DNA of 64,000 nt from Vagococcus_D sp963518325. Lineage in GTDB: Bacteria; Bacillota; Bacilli; Lactobacillales; Vagococcaceae. The notes under the pieces are model-generated. The model had not been told where the DNA came from, did no database searches, and saw nothing but the letters and a program-made list of their open reading frames with translations. This document shows positions 15,721 to 25,561 of this stretch, one piece after another. The stretch is from assembly GCF_963518325.1 (NCBI RefSeq), contig NZ_CAUQJB010000005.1:62001-126000 (forward strand), given 5' to 3'. Made by a program: the position numbers and the translations under genes. How positions within the stretch are numbered: the first letter of the stretch is position 1; each line of letters opens with the position of its first letter.

Positions 15721-16665
15721 TTATTTAACATTTGGCAGATAGAAACTGCGATTATCCATGCCGAAAATTCGTTCCGTGTATTCTCCTGGCGCAATCGATT
15801 TTAAGGAACCTAACATCATTTGAATTGAGGCATCCATATTATCAATTTGATGTAATACTTCAGCTTCCAAAATACGAGGGCGAACTGGTGAACCATATTC
15901 CAGTAAGCCATGATGAGCTAAGATCATGTGTTTTAACACAATCACGTCTTCAGATCGCTCATCTAATTTCAAGGTTTGACAAGCTTTGGTAATCTCTTCA
16001 TCCACAATCACTAAATGACCAATCAAATTACCAGCTAAGGTGTACTCAGTTGAAACGGGACCAGACAATTCAATGACCTTACCTAAATCGTGTAAAATAA
16101 CACCGGCATAAAGGAGAGAGGCATTCAGATCTGGGTACTCTTTACAGATTGATTTAGCCAAGCGCAACATGGAAACAGTGTGATACGCCAAACCACCAGC
16201 AAAGGCATGATGATTTCGTTTAGCCGCCGGGTAATCAAAAAACTCAGATTGATATTGCGTCATTAAATGGCGAACAATGCGATTCCACGTAGCATTGGTA
16301 ATTTCAAAAATAGTTTGATTGATTTCCTCGACCATCTCATCCCGTTGCATTGGTGCTTTTTCCATGTATAAGTGAGGCTGATTTGGTTCTTCATCCGTAG
16401 CTAGGCGCAGATGAATGATCTTGATTTGAGGATTACTTTGATAGACTTCTCGTTTGCCACCTAAAAAAACAACTTTACCAGGGACAAACTTCGAAATTTC
16501 ATCTTCAGAGGCGTCCCAAAATTTACCATCAATCGAACCCGATGTGTCTTGGAAAGTAAAGGCAATAAATTTCTTTCCATTTTTGGCGATTCTAACATCT
16601 GCCTGTTTAACTAAGACAAAAATTTCAAAACTTTCGTCGACGGCTAATTCTCTTAATTTTTTCAT
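15721..16665 (-). CDS. yhaM: 3'-5' exoribonuclease YhaM
   Basis: A 314-residue protein, the normal YhaM length. An N-terminal OB-fold (about residues 10-100) is followed by an HD domain (about 155-280), with the histidines of HHAFAGGLAYHT and the HDLGK motif binding the metal. YhaM trims RNA 3' ends, and DNA in some assays. The start at 16665 has GGAGGAGC just upstream; the longer frame to 16686 has no ribosome site. It is next to yhaN and yhaO, as in Bacillus, though a gap of 77 nt separates them. Confidence 0.95.
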   Translation of the reverse strand: MKKLRELAVDESFEIFVLVKQADVRIAKNGKKFIAFTFQDTSGSIDGKFWDASEDEISKFVPGKVVFLGGKREVYQSNPQIKIIHLRLATDEEPNQPHLYMEKAPMQRDEMVEEINQTIFEITNATWNRIVRHLMTQYQSEFFDYPAAKRNHHAFAGGLAYHTVSMLRLAKSICKEYPDLNASLLYAGVILHDLGKVIELSGPVSTEYTLAGNLIGHLVIVDEEITKACQTLKLDERSEDVIVLKHMILAHHGLLEYGSPVRPRILEAEVLHQIDNMDASIQMMLGSLKSIAPGEYTERIFGMDNRSFYLPNVK

Positions 16666-16742
16666 ACGAGCTCCTCCTATTTTCACACACTCTTAACCTT
16701 TGTCCATGATCTTATATCAAAACTGACTCACAAAGGGTTTCG

Positions 16743-19421
16743 TTATAATTGTTCCACTTGGTACTCTTTTTCATTGGCATATGCCAACAATTCTTGATCT
16801 GAGGTAAAACAAATCACTTGAACTGTTTCACTTAAGCGTCCCAATAATTGGAACAAACGCCGCTTGCGATGAGTATCGTAATGCAACCATCCGTCATCTA
16901 TTATAACAGGCGCAAGCTGATCTTGGCTATGAAGTTGAATAAAGGCCAAGCGAATCGCCATGTAAAGCTGATCTCGCGTCCCCGTTGACAATTCACCCAA
17001 TTGTAAACTTTCTTCTTCTTTCGTCACAACGATTAATTTGCCAGCGTCCATTTGACATTTATGGTAGGCACCTAAGGTTAATTCCTTGAAATAAGTACTC
17101 GTAGTTGCCAGTAAAACAGGCAATTGTTGGGTCGCTAAGAAATCTAATATATCCTGCATAACCGTCTCACTGACGCGATAAGTCATCCAATTTTCCGCTA
17201 ACTGTCTTAATTCTGACTCGCTATTTTCTTGTTGCTGATACAACTCACTTAGCGTCCCATTGGATTCCTGTTGACGTATGGTAAACTTAACCTCTTGCAA
17301 ATGCTGAGCAGTATCCTCATTTGCCTGCTTAAGCTCTCTAGTCTTCTGATCCTGTTTATGAGTCTTAGCCAGGACGTCAGGCAAACGGTAATCCGCCTTT
17401 AAGTCAAAGACCTCTTGAATTTGTCTCGTCAAATGTCCAACTTCAATTAATTGATTATTGCGTTCCTCTTGGCTGGCGAGAATGACGGGCAGTTCTTCAA
17501 TCGTCTCCTCAGTAATCTTCGGAATCAACTCATTGATTTCCTGCAGCACCTCAACCTTACGCGCCCTCACGTCATTCAAAGGCTCACGCCAACGATGAAT
17601 CCCTTGATTTTGCTCCGCTACAATTTGTTGCTTATTTTGCATCTCTTTATTAAATTCAACCAACTTACGAAAGACCGAATCTAACTCTTCTGACTCAACT
17701 GGCAACCATTCTGACATAAATTGAATGTCACGGCGATTTTTAGCCAAAGCTTCTCGAACATCACCTAATTCCAATAACGCCGTTTCCCGCTCCTTTTGAA
17801 CAGCCACTAAGCGATCTCTTAGAGGAAACTCAAATAACCAACTGGCCATAGGTTCCGTCTCTTTAAACTGATACGTTTCGGCTAAAGCCACTTTTTGATA
17901 CGTAATATTAACTAATAACTTTTGGGTCACTTCCAATTCAGCTGCTAGTTTTTCAATCTGCTCATCTAGCCTTGCAGGTGGTTCACTTACCTCCGCTGTT
18001 TCTTTCTGAGCTGCCCTCCAGCCAATCAAGACTGCAATAACACCCGCAACGAGACATACCAACAAGCCTAAAGGTAATTGCTTCATGACCATTAAAACCA
18101 ATCCGACTGAGGCCACGATCAAAGCCACCATGTAACGCTGAATAATTGGTGGCTGCACCTCAGCTCGAGTTCGCTGACCAATAATAGTTGGATCCGGATG
18201 TTGCAACTGATCCAATGTCTTCATCTGCTGATCAAAGGCCGTTTCCTGAATGTGAAGAGCTTCTTCTAACTCTTTTTCTTTCTCAGACAATGCCGTAATA
18301 TTAACTTTCGTCGGCTCATCTGGCGACCAATTTTCTTCTTCATCTGGCAAGTTTAACTGACTTTTTAATTGGTACAACTCTGCTTCCCTTTTGGCCAAAA
18401 CCTCAGTTAGCCAACGATGACGGTTAAGAGCACTTTCCACCGTAGCTTGTTTCCCAGTCAAAGCTTGAATCTCCGACTCATTTTTCAAATAGAAAAGTGA
18501 GGCCGGACTTTCTTGACTCGCTAATAATTGCTCTGTCTTAAGTTCCTGATAGTGCTTCTCCTGACTAAGTAAAAACAGATAATTCTCATAGGCTTTGGCA
18601 GCCTTGGCCATTTTCTCTGCTTCAACTTGATCCTCTTGTCGATAATTAGTGATGCTGATTAACTGTTTGCGCTCTTCGTACAAAGGAAATAACTGTTGCT
18701 GTTTTTTTAATCGGTCTAATTCTGCTTCTGATACCTTTAGTTCCTTTTGCCCTGTTGCTAATCGTTCTTCAAAATAGTTAGCCGCTTGCAATTGTTTGCG
18801 GTACTCTTTTTCACTCTGTTCTTTCTGATTAACCCGCTGCTTAAGTTCTTGATAATCCGCTAATTTCTGATTAAGCTCTGGCAATCGGCCTGTGGGTTTA
18901 TACAGTTCTTGCTGACGTTGTTGTAACAATTCTTTTGTTCCTAACAACCGTTTACTGCCAGATAAGCCAACAGCCAACAATAAATTTTGCAACCGCTGCT
19001 CACTTAAGTTTTTGATTTCCGTCAACTGCTCTTGTTGCAAGCTAAAGGCTTCATCAAAAACTTCTAAGGTAAGAGGATATAATAACTCCCTTAAGGTATT
19101 CTCATCGCCAATCTGCCCTTGATTCAAGTAAACATGTGCTTTTCCACGATTAGTCGTTTTAATCCGCTCCACCATAATTTCACCATGAACCGGGTGCTCA
19201 AAAATAACACGTCCACCATACAAACTGTTCCTTTTTGGTGTATAATCCTTAAAATTTTGGCGTTTGTGTGGAAAGCCAAATAAAATTTCTCTAATAAACT
19301 GGTAAATCGTTGATTTACCGGCCTCATTATCCCCATGAATTAACTGGAAAGTCTGATCCAATTCAATCACCTTGTCTTGCCATTTACCAAAACCGACGAT
19401 CTCCAGACGCTTAATGATCAT
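16743..19421 (-). CDS. yhaN: YhaN, SbcC-like AAA ATPase
   Basis: An 892-residue SMC/Rad50-like ATPase. Walker A GDNEAGKST is at residues 30-38 and a C-terminal signature LSTGTRDQLYMAIRLA and Walker B VIIDDGW lie about 800-840. Long coiled-coil arms occupy the middle and are interrupted around 415-455 by strongly hydrophobic stretches (VALIVASVGLVLMVM and LGLLVCLVAGVIAVLIGW), so the arms may be membrane-tethered as in YhaN. It pairs with the nuclease YhaO, whose stop it overlaps by 11 bp. Function in DNA end processing is inferred from SbcCD. Confidence 0.92.
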   Translation of the reverse strand: MIIKRLEIVGFGKWQDKVIELDQTFQLIHGDNEAGKSTIYQFIREILFGFPHKRQNFKDYTPKRNSLYGGRVIFEHPVHGEIMVERIKTTNRGKAHVYLNQGQIGDENTLRELLYPLTLEVFDEAFSLQQEQLTEIKNLSEQRLQNLLLAVGLSGSKRLLGTKELLQQRQQELYKPTGRLPELNQKLADYQELKQRVNQKEQSEKEYRKQLQAANYFEERLATGQKELKVSEAELDRLKKQQQLFPLYEERKQLISITNYRQEDQVEAEKMAKAAKAYENYLFLLSQEKHYQELKTEQLLASQESPASLFYLKNESEIQALTGKQATVESALNRHRWLTEVLAKREAELYQLKSQLNLPDEEENWSPDEPTKVNITALSEKEKELEEALHIQETAFDQQMKTLDQLQHPDPTIIGQRTRAEVQPPIIQRYMVALIVASVGLVLMVMKQLPLGLLVCLVAGVIAVLIGWRAAQKETAEVSEPPARLDEQIEKLAAELEVTQKLLVNITYQKVALAETYQFKETEPMASWLFEFPLRDRLVAVQKERETALLELGDVREALAKNRRDIQFMSEWLPVESEELDSVFRKLVEFNKEMQNKQQIVAEQNQGIHRWREPLNDVRARKVEVLQEINELIPKITEETIEELPVILASQEERNNQLIEVGHLTRQIQEVFDLKADYRLPDVLAKTHKQDQKTRELKQANEDTAQHLQEVKFTIRQQESNGTLSELYQQQENSESELRQLAENWMTYRVSETVMQDILDFLATQQLPVLLATTSTYFKELTLGAYHKCQMDAGKLIVVTKEEESLQLGELSTGTRDQLYMAIRLAFIQLHSQDQLAPVIIDDGWLHYDTHRKRRLFQLLGRLSETVQVICFTSDQELLAYANEKEYQVEQL

Positions 19422-20643
19422 CTTTGCCACCACCTAATTCACGAACTAATAGCTCCTCAGCTTCTACCACCAAGTCCTGTCTTAACTCTTCATCTAACTC
19501 CACCAAGCGACTTAAGTCTGCTTGTCGATATAAATCACCCATTAACCCATTAAAGGATTCTTCATTTAAATAACGTCGGCTTAGTTGAGAAATCAACTCA
19601 CGAGTGACGCCTAAAGGCAGTTCAACTCGCTCTTCATCAAGTTGTCGTTTAATCTCAAAAGGCCAGACTAGCTCTTGACTATCACCTAATTCGGACTGGA
19701 GGTAACGCAACAAACCACCATTTCGCAGTTCCATTTCCAGTGACTGCTCCAACTCAGTGTTCATCCCCAATAGAGTAATACTGGTCAGTTGAACCATAGG
19801 TGACGCCGCACCTTCTTTTAAGGAACTGGCCAATTGTTGCAACAATTCCTTTGTGGTGGTTAACTGACTTAACTCAACTGTCATAACGTCCCAGCTAACT
19901 TGATTTAAAGGATACCACTGATAATGCCAACCCTCTGATCCAGTTTCAATCATCAGAAAGCCTGCACTATTAGCCTCTTTCTTAGTGTGCCCTAAAGGAC
20001 TGCCAGGATAGATCATCAAGGGATCCTCGCTAATAACCATAGGCTGATGAATATGACCAAGGGCCCAATAATCATAGCCTTTAGCTTTCATCTCACCTAA
20101 CGTAAAAGGAGCATACTGTTGAGTTGACTGGCTCTTTCCTTGTTGGCCATGATACATGCCAATATGATAAACAGCCTGACTGTCTCTGGTAGGAAACTGA
20201 GAGACCTTGCTCTCATTAATCCAGCGTTCTTCATAAGAAAAGCCGGAAATAGCGACTTTTTCCTGTTGTTTCGTCGTTATACAGTGAGTGGTTACCTCTT
20301 GCTCTTTTAGCAGCACCACGTTCTCAGGAAACTCAAACCAATAGTTATCCGGTAAATAATAGTCGTGGTTGCCAAAACTCATCACGACCGGTATTTGATG
20401 CCTATTTAAGCGATTCATCGCGTTTATCAATAATTGTTGTGTCTGGATAGTCACCACAGAATGATGGAAAGTATCACCTACTATTAAAATAAAATCAACA
20501 TTTTCCGTAATAGCTTGCTGTACCACTTGTTTAATCATCTTTTCATGTTGTTCCACTAATTCAGCTAATAAGCGAGCTGGGAGCTTTCCTAAGCCTTCAA
20601 AAGGTTGATCTAAATGCAAATCTGCTAAATGAATAAATTTCAT
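19411..20643 (-). CDS. yhaO: YhaO, SbcD-like metallophosphoesterase
   Basis: A 410-residue calcineurin-like nuclease. Metal-binding motifs appear in order: FIHLADLHLD (Asp8, His10), LIVGDTFHHS, FGNHDYY and, further in, YWALGHIH. The Mre11/SbcD-type C-terminal part contacts the ATPase YhaN. The start at 20643 is set by AAAGGAG 8 nt upstream; ten further codons upstream lack such a site. Its end overlaps the yhaN start, so the two are coupled. Confidence 0.93.
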   Translation of the reverse strand: MKFIHLADLHLDQPFEGLGKLPARLLAELVEQHEKMIKQVVQQAITENVDFILIVGDTFHHSVVTIQTQQLLINAMNRLNRHQIPVVMSFGNHDYYLPDNYWFEFPENVVLLKEQEVTTHCITTKQQEKVAISGFSYEERWINESKVSQFPTRDSQAVYHIGMYHGQQGKSQSTQQYAPFTLGEMKAKGYDYWALGHIHQPMVISEDPLMIYPGSPLGHTKKEANSAGFLMIETGSEGWHYQWYPLNQVSWDVMTVELSQLTTTKELLQQLASSLKEGAASPMVQLTSITLLGMNTELEQSLEMELRNGGLLRYLQSELGDSQELVWPFEIKRQLDEERVELPLGVTRELISQLSRRYLNEESFNGLMGDLYRQADLSRLVELDEELRQDLVVEAEELLVRELGGGKDDH

Positions 20644-20735
20644 CAAAAAAACTCCTTTCACTCTTTCAATCATACTGATTTTCAGCCTAAATTACTAGTG
20701 TCTATCGAATAAATAGCCAGAAAAATAACAATAAA

Positions 20736-20768
20736 TAAAAAAAGCCCTTGCCAAAATGACAAAAGGGC
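20736..20768 (-). terminator. Terminator of yheA
   Basis: On the minus strand GCCCTT (20768-20763) pairs with AAGGGC (20749-20744) and is followed by seven T. It lies 15 nt past the yheA stop codon. Confidence 0.75.
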
Positions 20769-20782
20769 AACTGACGACTGGA

Positions 20783-21127
20783 CTAGTCAGCGTATAATTC
20801 TTGAATTGGTTTCATGATAATGCGATTTAAGTCATTCACAATCATGCTGAAAGTTTGTTCTTTGGTCATCAAATCGTTGATTAAACCTGATTCTTGAACT
20901 TTTCCAGCTAATTCTTGTGCTTGTTGAGCATCTTCATCAGAAAATTCTTCACCTTGCATTTGTTTTTGTTGTAACTCAACTTGCAAGTTTTGGAATTGCT
21001 TAAATAATGCATAGGCCTCTTCATCGGCTTTAACTACATCAAAGGCTTCTTTCAATGCCAAGAATTCTGGCAATTGGCGAATTTCTCTTTCGATTTGATT
21101 CGCACTATCGTAAATATTAACTGTCAT
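20783..21127 (-). CDS. yheA: YlbF/YmcA-family protein, YheA-like
   Basis: A 114-residue all-helical protein of the YlbF family (core QLPEFLALKEAFDVVKADEEAYALFKQF). Relatives YlbF, YmcA and YaaT form a complex that affects RNase Y and development in Bacillus. YheA is the paralogue found next to yhaM/yhaN in many Firmicutes. The start at 21127 gives the standard MTVNIYDSANQIE N-terminus and has AGAAGGA 9 nt upstream; the ATG three codons earlier touches that site. Confidence 0.88.
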   Translation of the reverse strand: MTVNIYDSANQIEREIRQLPEFLALKEAFDVVKADEEAYALFKQFQNLQVELQQKQMQGEEFSDEDAQQAQELAGKVQESGLINDLMTKEQTFSMIVNDLNRIIMKPIQELYAD

Positions 21128-21218
21128 AGATGTCATCCTTCTCTCTTCAATTTATCTCCTTAATTGTAACATTCTTTCATTTCAATTCAAATATTTACTT
21201 AATATTCTCAGGATTTCT

Positions 21219-21911
21219 TTAGATTGCCCAATAAACTTGACCATCCTTTGTTCGTCCCAAAAAACCATATTCAACCAAATAACGACGAATGCTAACATAA
21301 TCATCAAACATTTGACTGGCAAGTTCATTGACTTCTCGTTCGGTGTAATTGCGGTTCAAGGTAAATCTTTTCATTAATTCCTGAAGCAAGACAATTTTCT
21401 TTTTTTCTTTACTAGGAATAATCCGTGCCCGCCCATCAGCACCCAAATGATTGTTTAACGTTTCGACACGGAACGACTCACTAATCTCAAATCGTTGATC
21501 CCTTTCAGTCATCTGCCCACTCCCTTTCTCTTTATCCAGTAAACTCATCATCGCATTTAAAACCATTCCTTGACGGCACTTTTCACGTAGCTTAAACCGG
21601 TGATTACGAACTGTTGCTGGAATCACATTCATGCGCTGAGCAATTTCTTTATCTGTCAGTCCTCGGGCAAACAATTTGAAGACCTCATGTTGAATTTCAG
21701 AAAGCCCGGTTTCTTTACGGTCCAGTTCTAACAAAGGCTGTAACGCATTACCATGACTGTTTTTAAGATGGTTGATCATATGGTGCTCTGCCGTTTCGAA
21801 CAAGTCACCGAAGGGATAAATCACCCCATCTTCATAACGTGCTTCGCAATGCAAACACCTATAAGCCCCATCTTTATGTTGATAACCTCTTTGCAAATCA
21901 ACATAATCCAT
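21219..21911 (-). CDS. DUF2087 transcriptional regulator with LuxR-type HTH
   Basis: A 230-residue protein of three parts. The N-terminal 55 residues hold CLHC and a later H-x4-H, a likely zinc-binding finger. Residues about 75-135 are a LuxR/GerE-type helix-turn-helix (GLSEIQHEVFKLFARGLTDKEIAQRMNV). The C-terminal 80 residues are a DUF2087 domain (RYLVEYGFLGRTKDGQVYW). Such regulators are common in Bacilli, but targets are unknown. The third in-frame ATG is the likely start, because TGGAGG lies 8 nt before it and overlaps the first ATG. Confidence 0.82.
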   Translation of the reverse strand: MDYVDLQRGYQHKDGAYRCLHCEARYEDGVIYPFGDLFETAEHHMINHLKNSHGNALQPLLELDRKETGLSEIQHEVFKLFARGLTDKEIAQRMNVIPATVRNHRFKLREKCRQGMVLNAMMSLLDKEKGSGQMTERDQRFEISESFRVETLNNHLGADGRARIIPSKEKKKIVLLQELMKRFTLNRNYTEREVNELASQMFDDYVSIRRYLVEYGFLGRTKDGQVYWAI

Positions 21912-22030
21912 CTCCATCGCCTCCATTCACATGATTCGTTTGTTTATATACTAACATTTTTTATTTTGTTTGTAAACAGTCCGATTATTACTATCTTCGA
22001 AATGTTCCTGCTAACCTCTTGTGAACGGTC

Positions 22031-22061
22031 AAAAAGAGGCTGAGATAATAGTCCCAGCCTC
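22031..22061 (-). terminator. Terminator at the end of the pbp transcript
   Basis: On the minus strand GAGGCTG pairs with CAGCCTC across a short loop and is followed by TTTTT. It is 235 nt past the pbp stop, at the far end of the repeat element, so the whole element would be in the 3' UTR. Confidence 0.65.
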
Positions 22062-22292
22062 CGATATTTTTACAAACATTGTGCGATAGGCGCGCTCAAA
22101 AAGACTGCTCTCTTCGATTTCCCTTGTCTCTATTTGCTACCGTTGTTCTTGCGTTTTAATGCGTAGAGACAAAGGACAATGTAGTAAAGCAATAAGAACA
22201 ACGAAGCTTGCCTAGTGCTCGGAGCATGCGCTTATCTGTGATGAGTTGTCCAACGAGGAAACAAAATGACTTTATGTCCCAGCTTGTTTCCT
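22031..22292. repeat. Structured intergenic repeat element after the PBP gene
   Basis: This fills the space between the DUF2087 promoter region and the pbp stop codon. It is bounded by inverted repeats: AGGAAAC/GTTTCCT at 22256-22262 and 22286-22292, and GAGGCTG/CAGCCTC at 22036-22042 and 22055-22061. In the minus orientation both ends carry the word GCTGGGAC. Inside, two pairs of arms interleave: CCTTGTCTCTA (22122-22132) with TAGAGACAAAGG (22164-22175), and GTTGTTCTTGC (22142-22152) with GCAATAAGAACAAC (22189-22202). No ORF of note. It looks like a family of non-coding intergenic repeats; other genomic copies cannot be checked here. Confidence 0.6.
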
Positions 22293-22295
22293 ATC

Positions 22296-24410
22296 TTATT
22301 GTGTAAAGTTATTCCAAAGGTCTTTCAAGCCATCTTTGACTTTACCAGCCCCGTCTTTAATTTGGCCACCCCAATATTCAGCGCCCTCTTTGACTTTTTT
22401 GCCGAACTCATCCAAGCCAGCTTTAACCTCGGGTGTTGCTTCTTCTTGAGCTTTGATACTTGCATCTTCTACATTAAAAGGCGTGCCTGGCGAATGAGAC
22501 AGGATGCGCTGAGTCTGATCTTTAAAGATTGGCGAAATTCCTTGACCGCCCCCACTTTGCAAGAAGTGAATGTCACTGCTTTCGTCAAACCCGATCCAAC
22601 TGGCAACTACCACATCTGGCGTGTAACCAATTATCCATTGATCTTTCGATTGAGAATCCACGTTAACACTTTCAGTAGTCCCTGTTTTCCCAGCAATGGT
22701 ATAACCATATGGCTGAGCACTATAGCCTGTTCCAGAACTAAAGACACCTTGCAGCATGCTAGTCATCTCTTCCGAAACTTGTGGCGTAGTGATTTGCTTC
22801 TCTTTAGCATCTTCATTATCCCAAACAACTGTACCAGCTGAATCAACAATTTTACGAATAAAGTGAGGGGATTTTTGTTTACCTTGATTAGCAAATACCG
22901 TATAAGCACTGGCCATTCTAAGTGGCGAGGTTCCCTTGGTCATACCACCAAGCACAATCCCCGGGTACTGATCTTTGTCGTCTAAAGCAATGCCAAACTT
23001 TTCAATTTTTTTCGTTCCTTTTTCCAAGCCAATTTCATTTAGCAACCATACTGAAGAGGCATTTAAACTTTCTGCCAAAGCTTGGTACATAGGGACTTCT
23101 CCCCGATAAACTTTATCGTAATTTTCCACGTTATAAAAAGACATGGCTTCGTCTTTTAAGATCGAATCAGGGGAATAACCTGACTCCAAAGCCGCCGTAT
23201 AAACCAAGGGCTTCATTGTCGAGCCTGGTGATAAACTGGATTGAGTCGCACGGTTAAACCCAAGATAGGTGTGCTCTCCTCGGCCGCCTACTACGGCTTG
23301 AACGCCACCTGTTTTAGGATTAATGGCAATTGAAGCTCCTTGGACTATTTCCCCATCAGCCGCATTGGGAGGAAACAACACATCTTGACTAAAGGTGGTA
23401 TTCATATCCTGCTGATACTGCTGATCTAAGGTTGTATAGATTTTATAGCCCTTATTTAGCAAATCAGCATCTTTGATATTAGCCACACGTTCGGCTTCAC
23501 GTATTACTTCATCAAAAAAGTAAGGGTACTGATTATCTTTACGAGAATCCATGTAGTTGTCCGTTACAATCAAATCATCCTTCATTAATTGATCGGCTGT
23601 TGGCTGATCTAATTTTCCATTATCAACCATCAATTGAAGCACCGTATCTCGACGATCCATGGCATTTTCCTTGTAGTCTATCGGGTTATATATGCCCGGT
23701 CCCTTTAACATCCCTACCATCACAGCCGCTTCATCAATCGTTAATTCAGCAGCGGATTTGGCAAAATATCTGTGGGAGGCATCTTCCACTCCCCAAACAC
23801 CGTTGGCAAAGTAAGAACTATTTAGGTACATCTCCAAAATTTCGTCTTTGGTATACTGCTTCTCAATCTCGATTGCCAAAAAAAGTTCTTTGGCCTTTCT
23901 ATTCAAAGTTTGATCCAAGGTCAGATAGGCATTTTTAGCCAACTGCTGAGTGATGGTACTCCCACCACCAGTGATTTTTCCTTTAGTTAAAATCCCGACA
24001 GCCGCTCGGCCAATCCCTCTAATATCAAAACCGCCATGCTGATAAAAACGTTTGTCCTCTGTTGAAATCAAGGCATCAACAAGATACGGAGACATTTGAG
24101 TAAGAGGCACAGAAGTTCCCTTTTGCCCATTCAAGGTTCCCGCTTCATCTCCGTCCTTGTCATAGATCGTCGTGACCTGTGACACCCCTTTTTGCAAAGT
24201 TCCCACATCCGAACTTTTTGCTAGATAGAATAAATAAATACTGGTCACTAGTACCACCACTAAACCAACTAACAAGATGATTTTATTTACCTGATATTTT
24301 TTCCATATCCGTTTACGCCAATGATGGAATTGGATTAAATATGGTTTTAACCAAATCCAGACTTTTTTGAAAAAGTCGGCAATCGTTACACTTATTTTTT
24401 TAAAATCCAT
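22296..24410 (-). CDS. Class A penicillin-binding protein (PBP1A/2A type)
   Basis: A 704-residue bifunctional cell-wall synthase. A cytoplasmic N-terminus and one membrane anchor (residues 43-64) precede the glycosyltransferase domain, with catalytic Glu118 in STEDKRFYQH and the GGGSTITQQLAKN motif. The transpeptidase domain carries STMK (Ser397), SLN (448-450) and KTG (575-577). A C-terminal tail of about 65 residues is Lys/Gly/Glu-rich and probably disordered. It polymerises and cross-links peptidoglycan at the outer membrane face. The start at 24410 has AGAGGGGA 4-5 nt upstream. Which enterococcal paralogue it corresponds to is not settled. Confidence 0.93.
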   Translation of the reverse strand: MDFKKISVTIADFFKKVWIWLKPYLIQFHHWRKRIWKKYQVNKIILLVGLVVVLVTSIYLFYLAKSSDVGTLQKGVSQVTTIYDKDGDEAGTLNGQKGTSVPLTQMSPYLVDALISTEDKRFYQHGGFDIRGIGRAAVGILTKGKITGGGSTITQQLAKNAYLTLDQTLNRKAKELFLAIEIEKQYTKDEILEMYLNSSYFANGVWGVEDASHRYFAKSAAELTIDEAAVMVGMLKGPGIYNPIDYKENAMDRRDTVLQLMVDNGKLDQPTADQLMKDDLIVTDNYMDSRKDNQYPYFFDEVIREAERVANIKDADLLNKGYKIYTTLDQQYQQDMNTTFSQDVLFPPNAADGEIVQGASIAINPKTGGVQAVVGGRGEHTYLGFNRATQSSLSPGSTMKPLVYTAALESGYSPDSILKDEAMSFYNVENYDKVYRGEVPMYQALAESLNASSVWLLNEIGLEKGTKKIEKFGIALDDKDQYPGIVLGGMTKGTSPLRMASAYTVFANQGKQKSPHFIRKIVDSAGTVVWDNEDAKEKQITTPQVSEEMTSMLQGVFSSGTGYSAQPYGYTIAGKTGTTESVNVDSQSKDQWIIGYTPDVVVASWIGFDESSDIHFLQSGGGQGISPIFKDQTQRILSHSPGTPFNVEDASIKAQEEATPEVKAGLDEFGKKVKEGAEYWGGQIKDGAGKVKDGLKDLWNNFTQ

Positions 24411-24670
24411 TAAATCCCCTCTTTTACTCACTATATTTTAGCATTTTTCTTGAAATTTTCATTAATTAAACCAATCTATTTTCATTTTTAAGCTTAAATT
24501 AGTTTCTATCTCTAGTTTAACACAGATTTTCCCCACTGTTATAAGCCCAAGGACTGAATTCATTCTCAGCCTGGTCACAATCATAGCATGAATTTATTAA
24601 TATTTTATGGTACAATTCATAAGAATTATGTAAATTTAATGATTATTCTTATCAGAATGGGGAAAATACA

Positions 24671-25534
24671 ATGGAAGTAAAGTTAACTTTACCTGACAAT
24701 ACCGAAACAACCGAACTTCGAGAGCTACTGGAAGAAACGTGGCTAGTACCACGTAAAGTCCGTCACTTATTACGCACCCGTAAAAATGTGGCCGTCAATG
24801 GCGAAGTCACCCAATTTCATTTGGAAGTTAAAGCGGGAGATACCATCACCTTAACATTTGAAGATAGCGACTACGGTCAACCCGACTTAGAATTGGGCAA
24901 TGCAGAACTCGTTACGGTGTTATTTGAAGATGAACACATGCTAATTGTCAATAAACCTTACGGCATGAAGACCCATCCCAATCAACCTTCAGAAAACGAA
25001 ACACTACTCAACCATGTGGCGGCTTATTTAGCGCCTCAAAACCTTTTTCCATATGTGGTTCATCGCCTAGATAAAGAAACCAGCGGCGCTATCTTAATCG
25101 CTAAAAATCCCTTTGTCCTACCTATTCTTGGCCGGATGTTAGAGGCCAGAGAAATCAAGCGAACATACCAAGGAATCGCCAGTGGCAGTATGAAACAAAC
25201 CTATCTCACCATCAATAAAAAGATAGGTCGTGACCGTCACGACAAGCGCAAGCGCTTAGTCAGCGATCATCAAGGACAAACGGCGATCACTCATGTAACA
25301 GTTGAAGAAACTAGTAATACTCAAAGTTTTGTTAGCTGTGTTCTTGAAACCGGTCGAACCCACCAAATTCGCGTTCATTTGCAAAGTATCGGCCACCCAC
25401 TTGTTGGAGACCCTCTTTACAATCCAAGACCTCAAGAAGCCGACAGATTAATGCTTCATGCTAGAAGTCTGTCACTGGTACATCCCTTTACCAAAGAATT
25501 AATCGATGTCAAAGCTGAACCTGGACTTTGGTAG
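24671..25534 (+). CDS. RluA/RluD family pseudouridine synthase
   Basis: A 287-residue pseudouridine synthase with catalytic motif HRLDKETSGA (Asp in HRLD) and the later GRTHQIRVHLQSIGHPLVGDPLY. An N-terminal S4-like RNA-binding region covers about residues 15-75. It modifies uridine in rRNA or tRNA; which site is not evident. A second family member lies at 44553-45455. It is convergent with the phosphohexomutase gene and shares a long terminator. Confidence 0.9.
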   Translation: MEVKLTLPDNTETTELRELLEETWLVPRKVRHLLRTRKNVAVNGEVTQFHLEVKAGDTITLTFEDSDYGQPDLELGNAELVTVLFEDEHMLIVNKPYGMKTHPNQPSENETLLNHVAAYLAPQNLFPYVVHRLDKETSGAILIAKNPFVLPILGRMLEAREIKRTYQGIASGSMKQTYLTINKKIGRDRHDKRKRLVSDHQGQTAITHVTVEETSNTQSFVSCVLETGRTHQIRVHLQSIGHPLVGDPLYNPRPQEADRLMLHARSLSLVHPFTKELIDVKAEPGLW

Positions 25535-25561
25535 ACCCAGTTACCTGAAGATTCCTTCCAA

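Noticed and set aside
22266..22841. A 191-codon frame opposite the PBP gene
   Set aside because: Antisense to the transpeptidase domain and its stop region; no ribosome site or domain.
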